Source: Brevibacterium sp. HMSC07C04
Lineage (GTDB): Bacteria > Actinomycetota > Actinomycetes > Actinomycetales > Brevibacteriaceae
Assembly (NCBI RefSeq): GCF_001815905.1
Contig: NZ_KV823280.1
Coordinates: 3,300-67,299 of the forward strand
Reading direction: 5' to 3'
DNA length: 64,000 bases
Below are positions 59,212 to 64,000 of the stretch, in pieces. A program made the position numbers and the translations under genes. A model generated the notes under the pieces. It made no database searches. It saw only the letters and a program-made list of their open reading frames with translations, and was not told the origin of the DNA. The first letter of the stretch is position 1; each line of letters starts with the position of its first letter.

Positions 59212-59816
59212 CTCCGCACAGGAGCACATCGATCGTCGTGGCCGGTGACCATCTGGTTGCCGGCCACGGCGATGGTCGTGCCCTGGGATGGGTTGGCCGT
59301 GTGGCTGTCCGCACGCACCCAGTGCTCGAGGGGGCCAGATTCTATACTCTGGCTGCCCCGGGCGAAGATTCCGCGAAGTTTGCAGACCGCTGCATGGCCG
59401 AAGCCCCACTGCGCTTCGACGATGACGGTGACAATCGGCTGGTGCTCGCTCCAGGCTGCGGCGATATCGCCGCCGGAACTTCCACGGCGCGTTCCCGGCT
59501 GAATCTGGCTAATCTTCTCGACCAGGCTCTCAGCCGCGGGTACTCGGCTTTTGTCGTCGGCCCAACCCCCGCACGCGACCACGCCGACAACCGCAGGATT
59601 GAAGAACTCAACCGCGGATTTTCAGAAGTTGCCCTGCGCCGCAGCATCCCCTACGTGGATTGCTTCACTCCCCTGGCAGACCACGCTGTCTGGCAGCGGG
59701 AACTGGCGGCGTCAAACGACGGTCTGCCGCGCCAGGAGGGCTACGGACTGCTGTCGTGGCTCGTGCTCAACCGAGGATGGTTTGAATGGTTGGGCGTGGA
59801 GGACGCCGTCGTCTGA
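59208..59816 (+). CDS. SGNH-hydrolase-like protein lacking catalytic Ser and His
   Basis: The 202-residue protein follows the SGNH/GDSL fold pattern: VVAGDHLVAGHGDGRALGWVG as block I (shown by its core GDHLVAG), a Gly/Asn central region, and NDGLPRQEGYGLLSWLVL as block V. The nucleophile Ser of GDSL is His here, and the catalytic His after Asp (DxxH) is replaced. If the alignment is right, it cannot hydrolyse esters by the usual mechanism. The GTG start overlaps the kgd stop (GTGA), so it is made with Kgd. A binding or regulatory role is possible. Confidence 0.7.
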   Translation: MTPHRSTSIVVAGDHLVAGHGDGRALGWVGRVAVRTHPVLEGARFYTLAAPGEDSAKFADRCMAEAPLRFDDDGDNRLVLAPGCGDIAAGTSTARSRLNLANLLDQALSRGYSAFVVGPTPARDHADNRRIEELNRGFSEVALRRSIPYVDCFTPLADHAVWQRELAASNDGLPRQEGYGLLSWLVLNRGWFEWLGVEDAVV

Positions 59817-59894
59817 TTCGAGGCGCTGCTCACTCTATTTGGCGTGGGAGCGGCAGTGTGAAAGAATACCGTAGTTGACCAGGAGGAGATCATT

Positions 59895-59975
59895 ATGAGC
59901 AAGCGCGGACGTAAGCGCAAGGACCGCAGGAATAAGCCCGCTAACCACGGCAAGCGCCCCAACGCAGGTCGCTGA
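59895..59975 (+). CDS. Large-subunit ribosomal mini-protein bL37
   Basis: The 26-residue, strongly basic peptide (MSKRGRKRKDRRNKPANH, then GKRPNAGR) matches the pattern of the actinobacterial ribosomal protein bL37, first seen in mycobacterial ribosome structures, where it sits on 23S rRNA. The AGGAGGAGATCATT sequence just before the ATG is a near-perfect ribosome-binding site, unlike most genes here, and a strong terminator follows. Such small genes are easily missed in annotation. Confidence 0.85.
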   Translation: MSKRGRKRKDRRNKPANHGKRPNAGR

Positions 59976-59995
59976 TCCTCGGTCTCTACAGACGC

Positions 59996-60030
59996 AAGGG
60001 CGTGATGGTGTTCTTCACCATCACGCCCTT
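59996..60030 (+). terminator. Rho-independent terminator after bL37
   Basis: A 15-bp perfect stem (AAGGGCGTGATGGTG / CACCATCACGCCCTT) is followed by CTTTG, 20 bases after the bL37 stop. It may also stop the convergent rsrA transcript. Confidence 0.75.
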
Positions 60031-60126
60031 CTTTGTCTGCTTCAGGCTTTTATGAAACGCGAAGCCTGGTTCAGCTGTCTGATGCTCCGAGGTTCCCTGT
60101 CAAACCGCAGCATCACCCGGCACATC

Positions 60127-60399
60127 TCAGCTTTGCCAGCGTATCTGGGTGCTCTCGACTGTGATCCTGGCCCGGATTCGCTCGACGAGTCCTTCAGGTG
60201 CGACATCGCAGTTGCACGAACGGCGCACAAGCTTCTTCAGCATTGATTCGATCTGGTATTCATCCGAACATTCTTCACAGTCACGCAGATGAGCTTCGAT
60301 TGCCCGACAGGCTTCGGGGCTGAGTTCACCGTCGAGGTACCCGTAGATGCGTTCCAGGCTTTCCATGCGACACGAACTCCAGCGGTTTGTCTCAGTCAT
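60127..60399 (-). CDS. rsrA: Mycothiol-system anti-sigma factor RsrA
   Basis: The 90-residue zinc-containing anti-sigma factor holds the sigma factor inactive until oxidised. The ZAS motif is H37-x3-C41-x2-C44 ([13 protein letters not shown]), with C10 as the probable fourth ligand, almost the same numbering as Streptomyces RsrA. Further Cys in RRSCNCD (61, 63) may join disulfides. The ATG overlaps the sigR stop by four bases. Confidence 0.93.
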   Translation of the reverse strand: MTETNRWSSCRMESLERIYGYLDGELSPEACRAIEAHLRDCEECSDEYQIESMLKKLVRRSCNCDVAPEGLVERIRARITVESTQIRWQS

Positions 60400-61007
60400 T
60401 TCTTGACCTCCGTCTTCGCAGTGCCGATGCCTCGCTCAGCTGCGTAGTCGGTGAGCTTTTCACGCAGCTGGCGGCGTCCGCGGTGCAGTCGTGACATCAC
60501 CGTGCCGATGGGCGTATCCATGATTTCGGCGATTTCTTTGTACGGGAGTCCCTCGACGTCCGCGTAGTAGACCACCATGCGGAAGTCGTCCTGCAGGCTG
60601 GCCAGCGCCTCTTTGACGTCGGAGTCAGGCATCTGGTCGAGCGCTTCGAGTTCTGCAGAACGGCCCTGATCCGAGGTGTGGCTGGCCGCTCGGTGCAGCT
60701 GCCAGTCCTGTATGTCGTCATCACTGGATTCCAGCGGCTGACGCTGCTTTTTCCTGTAGTTGTTGATGAACGTGTTCGTCAGGATCCGGTAGAGCCATGC
60801 TTTGAGATTGGTTCCCGGCTTGTACTGGTGGAAGGCCGCGTATGCCTTCAGATACGCCTCCTGCACGAGGTCTTCGGCATCTGCCGGATTGCGCGCCATG
60901 CGCATGGCGGCTGCATACAGCTGGTTGACATACTGCAGGGCGTCGGCTTCAAAGCGCGCTGCGCGCTCTTCGTCCGTTTCGCGTTCGAGGTCAATCGGTT
61001 CACTCAT
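60396..61007 (-). CDS. sigR: RNA polymerase sigma factor SigR (ECF, thiol-oxidative stress)
   Basis: The 203-residue ECF sigma factor has region 2 ([19 protein letters not shown] and the -10 reading [14 protein letters not shown]). Region 4 is [20 protein letters not shown]. It should direct thiol-repair genes (thioredoxin, mycothiol) when RsrA is oxidised. The ATG at 61007 fits the family and has TAGCAT eight bases upstream. A longer in-frame product from ATG 61124 (39 extra residues, [12 protein letters not shown]...) has its own AGGAGAT site and lies just downstream of a SigR-type promoter, so two forms are probably made. Confidence 0.93.
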   Translation of the reverse strand: MSEPIDLERETDEERAARFEADALQYVNQLYAAAMRMARNPADAEDLVQEAYLKAYAAFHQYKPGTNLKAWLYRILTNTFINNYRKKQRQPLESSDDDIQDWQLHRAASHTSDQGRSAELEALDQMPDSDVKEALASLQDDFRMVVYYADVEGLPYKEIAEIMDTPIGTVMSRLHRGRRQLREKLTDYAAERGIGTAKTEVKK

Positions 61008-61015
61008 CACGGTCA

Positions 61016-61021
61016 ATGCTA
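61016..61021 (-). promoter_or_regulatory. Possible housekeeping -10 box (TAGCAT) for short sigR
   Basis: TAGCAT lies eight bases before the ATG at 61007, which has no Shine-Dalgarno sequence. This would give a leaderless transcript for the short form. Confidence 0.4.
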
Positions 61022-61155
61022 CGTCCCCGCGATGTGCGCGCTCTGGGAAGCCATCCGCGGAAGCACCAGCGGAGCCTGTCGCTTCGGTTTGAGCTGGCGA
61101 CCGTCGCTCCTGGCACAGCACCATGCGATCTCCTCTCGGTCTGTTCACTGGGCAC

Positions 61156-61181
61156 AACGGCCGGTGCCGGGCAACTATTCC
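61156..61181 (-). promoter_or_regulatory. SigR-dependent autoregulatory promoter
   Basis: On the minus strand GGAATA is followed after exactly 16 bases by CGTT, matching the SigR/SigH consensus (GGAAT, 16-17 bases, GTT). The expected start near 61149 leaves a short leader with AGGAGAT before the ATG at 61124, so this promoter would yield the extended sigma factor. Confidence 0.65.
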
Positions 61182-61270
61182 GCGGCAGCCTGACCGCAGG
61201 TTCGGCCGACTCTGCCGTTCGCGGTCGTGGGCGATATGCTTGAACTGCTCTCGAAAGAAAGGACGCAGCT

Positions 61271-61741
61271 TTGTCTCTTGTACGGCTTATTGCCCGCCCA
61301 ATGCTTGCCACGTCGTTCATCGCCAACGGCGTCAGCCGGGCACGCCGCCCCCAGTCCGCTTCTATCGCCCCTCTGACCCGACTGCTGGACGAAAAGTTCG
61401 ACGTCCAGGTCAGCCCCGAACTCGTTGCCCGCGGTGCCGGTGCTGCACAGATCGCAGCCGGCAGCCTGCTTGCCATTGGCAAAATGCCGCGCCTGTCGGC
61501 CGGTCTGCTGGTGAGCACCTACCTCATCGATGTCGTTGCCGAACAGCTCGACAGTGAGGCTGAGAAGAAGACCTCCCTGGTCACCAAGACTTCGCTGCTG
61601 GGCGGAGCCCTGCTGGCCGCTGTCGACACCGCCGGCCGCCCCAGCCTGGCATGGCGTGCCCGCCACGCTGCCGAGAGCGCGTGGGACAGCATTGAAAAGC
61701 AGTCCGCTAAGGCAATGGACGCAATTTCGCCGACATCCTGA
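61271..61741 (+). CDS. DoxX-family membrane protein
   Basis: The 156-residue protein shows three to four moderately hydrophobic segments (about residues 5-20, 50-72, 76-92, 105-122), the opening [19 protein letters not shown], and [20 protein letters not shown], which fit the DoxX family. In mycobacteria a DoxX protein supports thiol and oxidative-stress defence at the membrane. The start is TTG at 61271 with GAAAGGA eight bases upstream. Its stop shares a base with the aroA start. Confidence 0.78.
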   Translation: MSLVRLIARPMLATSFIANGVSRARRPQSASIAPLTRLLDEKFDVQVSPELVARGAGAAQIAAGSLLAIGKMPRLSAGLLVSTYLIDVVAEQLDSEAEKKTSLVTKTSLLGGALLAAVDTAGRPSLAWRARHAAESAWDSIEKQSAKAMDAISPTS

Positions 61742-63039
61742 TGACTGACACCCGCACCACTTGGCCCGCACCCGCTGTTTCTCAGCCGGTGCGGGCTCGT
61801 GTTTCTGTCCCCGGTTCGAAATCTCTCACCAACCGTCTGCTTGTGCTGGCAGCCCTCGCCGAGGCGCCCTCAACTCTTCGGGCACCGCTGATCTCTCGCG
61901 ATACCCAGCTGATGCTCGATGCGGTCACCGCTCTCGGCGGCTCTGCTGAGCTCGACGGCGACTCCGTGCGCATCACACCCATCCCGGGTGTTTCCAGCAG
62001 TGCTCCTGTCGAGGTCGCGTGCGGTCTGGCCGGGACTGTCATGCGCTTTGTTCCTTTTACGAGTGCTGCCGCCGGTGTTTCCGCCCGCTTTGACGGAGAC
62101 GAACAGGCTCGCGTTCGCCCCATGGGCACCGTGATCACGGCACTGCGCGACCTCGGTGTTGCTGTCAGCTCCGATAACGAGGCCCTGCCGTTCACCATGA
62201 CGGTCGACTCTGTGCCCCGGGGCGGATCCATCGACATCGACGCCAGCCGATCCAGCCAGTTCGTCTCCGGCCTGCTGCTGGCCGCACCGCGTTTTGCCAA
62301 TGGCCTCACCGTGCGCCATACGGGCGCGTCCCTGCCTTCTGTTCCGCACATCGACATGACGATCGAAACGCTTCGCTTAGCCGGTGTCGCGGTCGACACC
62401 CCAAAGCCCAATGTGTGGAGCGTTCGCCCCGGCCCCATTGCGCCGCTGGACGTTACGGTGGAACCCGATCTGTCGAACGCCGCGACATTCCTCGCTGCCG
62501 CGCTGGTCACCGGCGGCGAAGTGACAGTGCCCCACTGGCCGGATCGCACAACGCAGGCAGGCGATGAGTTCCGCCGCATTGCGCAGGCATTCGGCGGTGA
62601 ATGTGAACTCACCGGCGGCGAACTCACAGTCCGCGGCCCCAGGCAGCTGACACCCGTGGACCTCGATCTGTCCTCCGTCGGCGAACTCACCCCGGTGACA
62701 GCAGCAGTGGCAGCTGCAGTCGGCGGCACCTCGCGAATCACCGGAATCGGGCACCTGCGCGGGCACGAAACCGACAGGCTCAGCGCACTGGCGACCGAAC
62801 TTTCGGGCTTAGGCGTCAAAGTAGAGGAAAGTGAGGATTCCCTTACGATCACCGGCCAGCCCTCCCACTCCGTCAGCCCACGCACAGACCGGGGCTGGAA
62901 CACCTACGCGGATCACCGCATGGTCATGGCCGGAGCGGTCCTCGGGATGGTCACCCCGGGGCTTGTCATCAACGACCCCGACACCGTCGGCAAAACACTG
63001 CCCGCATTCACCCGAATGTGGGACGAGGCTTTCGGCTGA
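61741..63039 (+). CDS. aroA: 3-phosphoshikimate 1-carboxyvinyltransferase (EPSP synthase)
   Basis: The 432-residue enzyme makes EPSP, the sixth step of the shikimate pathway. The shikimate-3-phosphate motif SVPGSKSLTNR is at residues 23-33, LAGTVMRF holds the PEP-binding loop, and GHLRGHETDRL is near residue 340. The sequence looks like the actinobacterial form. It sits between the DoxX gene and rsgA with one-base and three-base overlaps. Confidence 0.95.
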   Translation: MTDTRTTWPAPAVSQPVRARVSVPGSKSLTNRLLVLAALAEAPSTLRAPLISRDTQLMLDAVTALGGSAELDGDSVRITPIPGVSSSAPVEVACGLAGTVMRFVPFTSAAAGVSARFDGDEQARVRPMGTVITALRDLGVAVSSDNEALPFTMTVDSVPRGGSIDIDASRSSQFVSGLLLAAPRFANGLTVRHTGASLPSVPHIDMTIETLRLAGVAVDTPKPNVWSVRPGPIAPLDVTVEPDLSNAATFLAAALVTGGEVTVPHWPDRTTQAGDEFRRIAQAFGGECELTGGELTVRGPRQLTPVDLDLSSVGELTPVTAAVAAAVGGTSRITGIGHLRGHETDRLSALATELSGLGVKVEESEDSLTITGQPSHSVSPRTDRGWNTYADHRMVMAGAVLGMVTPGLVINDPDTVGKTLPAFTRMWDEAFG

Positions 63040-64000
63040 TGGCGGGCCGCTACGCGCACTTCACAGAAGAGGACTATCGTCCTCGCCCCAACCGCAAGGG
63101 CAAAAGGCGGAGGACAAAAGAGCTGCCCAGCTATGACGGAGCGATAGGCGGGATGATCACATCGGTCGACCGGGGCCGCTACAGGGTTCAGCTCGACACG
63201 GGTGTTGACGTTACGGGCGTGCGCGCCTCGCACCTGCGGCGCACTCCCCTGGTACCGGGCGACCGTGTACGGCTGGTGGGCGATACTTCGGGAACCGAGG
63301 GAACTTTGGCCCGCATTGTCGTACTCGACGACCGCAAGACGATTCTGCGGCGCAGCGCAGACGACAATGACGACTCCGAACGGGTGATCGTCGCCAACGC
63401 CGACCAACTGGTCATTGTCACGGCGGCAGCTGACCCAGCTCCCTCGGAAGGGCTGATCGACCGGGCGATTGCTGCGGCCTTCAATGCGTCCATCGAACCG
63501 ATCCTCGCGGTCACCAAGCTCGACCTTGCGCCGATTGACTCTCTGTGTGAACGATTCGCGGACACGGGCGTCCCCATCATCGCGTGCGGTTTCGATTCTT
63601 CTGGCAAGCCGAAGACGACTGAGCTGGCTGCCCGTCTGCACGGCAGAATCAGCGTTCTGCTGGGACATTCCGGGGTGGGCAAATCAACACTCATGAATGC
63701 GCTCGTCCCCGAGGCCGACCGTGCTGTCGGGCACGTCAACCAGGTGACCGGACGCGGCCGGCACACCAGCTCATCGGCCCTCGCCCTTCCGCTGCCCGAC
63801 GGCGGATGGGTCATCGACACTCCCGGAGTGCGCTCCTTCGGCCTTGCCCACGTTGATGTTGACACTGTGATCACAGCATTTTCCGACCTCGCACCGGCGA
63901 CCGCACACTGTCCGCGCGGGTGCGAACACCGGGCGGACTCCCCCGGCTGTGCGCTGGACAGGTGGGTCGCCGATGGCCGCGCCGGCCAAGGAGGGGCCGC
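63039..64000 (+). CDS. rsgA: Ribosome small-subunit GTPase RsgA, cut by the window end
   Basis: At least 320 residues of a circularly permuted GTPase that matures 30S subunits are present. The basic N-terminus and an OB fold (ITSVDRGRYRVQLDTGVDV) come first. The permuted G motifs follow: VTKLDLAP as G4, GHSGVGKSTLMN as G1 and DTPGVRSFG as G3. The C-terminal zinc knuckle CPRGCEHRADSPGC is near residue 290. The start overlaps the aroA stop (TGATG-like). The reading frame is open to the last base, so the 3' end lies outside. Confidence 0.93.
   Translation, partial: MAGRYAHFTEEDYRPRPNRKGKRRRTKELPSYDGAIGGMITSVDRGRYRVQLDTGVDVTGVRASHLRRTPLVPGDRVRLVGDTSGTEGTLARIVVLDDRKTILRRSADDNDDSERVIVANADQLVIVTAAADPAPSEGLIDRAIAAAFNASIEPILAVTKLDLAPIDSLCERFADTGVPIIACGFDSSGKPKTTELAARLHGRISVLLGHSGVGKSTLMNALVPEADRAVGHVNQVTGRGRHTSSSALALPLPDGGWVIDTPGVRSFGLAHVDVDTVITAFSDLAPATAHCPRGCEHRADSPGCALDRWVADGRAGQGGA

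Noticed and set aside
57604-59409. 601-codon open frame opposite kgd
   Set aside because: It is the GC-rich antisense shadow of kgd; it has no recognisable motif and kgd is certain.

Overview
The window reads as chromosome of a high-GC actinobacterium (Actinomycetota). Supporting signs are a NucS mismatch endonuclease, a fused 2-oxoglutarate enzyme Kgd, a SigR/RsrA-type zinc anti-sigma pair, a short ATP synthase epsilon subunit, an Asp-type MurA, the ribosomal mini-protein bL37, a DivIVA-type coiled-coil protein, and several genes that look leaderless. Gene order in three blocks (rpiB-pepN-glbO-ettA-ssb; hom-thrC-thrB-rho-prfA-prmC-sua5-wecA-atp; sigR-aroA-rsgA) matches what is known from mycobacteria and relatives. 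The family cannot be fixed from the sequence; a Micrococcales/Brevibacterium-like host is only a guess.

Region 1 (1-2696) is mobile. The window opens on the right end of one IS1249-like element, then an FAD monooxygenase gene, then a complete but dead second copy in the same orientation. Together they look like a composite transposon. Region 2 (2697-25658) is mostly core genome: tRNA-Gly, tRNA-Pro, rpiB, pepN, a MscS channel, group II truncated globin, two acyl-CoA thioesterases, ettA, a lipoprotein, an ssb paralogue, a pair of dynamin-like membrane GTPases, a phosphate permease, tRNA-Arg(TCT), thiolase, a DivIVA-like protein, nucS, a pirin, murA and a DUF2550 protein.

Region 3 (25191-45509, minus strand) is dense core metabolism in runs of overlapping genes: argS-lysA-hom-thrC-thrB (arginyl-tRNA, lysine and threonine), then rho-prfA-prmC-sua5-wecA-atpI and atpBEFHAGDC, ending in DUF2550-murA. 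This links translation termination, tRNA modification, cell-wall lipid carriers and ATP synthesis.

Region 4 (45714-51491) is an arsenic-resistance island inserted at the 3' end of tRNA-Arg(CCG). A diverged copy of the tRNA 3' end and the apparently displaced tRNA terminator lie at the far border. Its cargo is a perfect 54-bp palindromic operator/promoter, remnants of thioredoxin reductase and thioredoxin, acr3, an arsR-arsC fusion, arsC, an ArsO-like flavoprotein, and transposase debris. No integrase is visible.

Region 5 (51492-64000) returns to core genome: tRNA-Arg(CCG), a VanY-type carboxypeptidase with a three-fold N-terminal repeat, two CNNM/CBS transporters, kgd, a degenerate SGNH protein, bL37, the rsrA-sigR stress regulon (with an apparent SigR-type autoregulatory promoter and a second, extended start), a DoxX-family protein, aroA and the beginning of rsgA, which runs off the window. 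No CRISPR array, rRNA, prophage or riboswitch was recognised.
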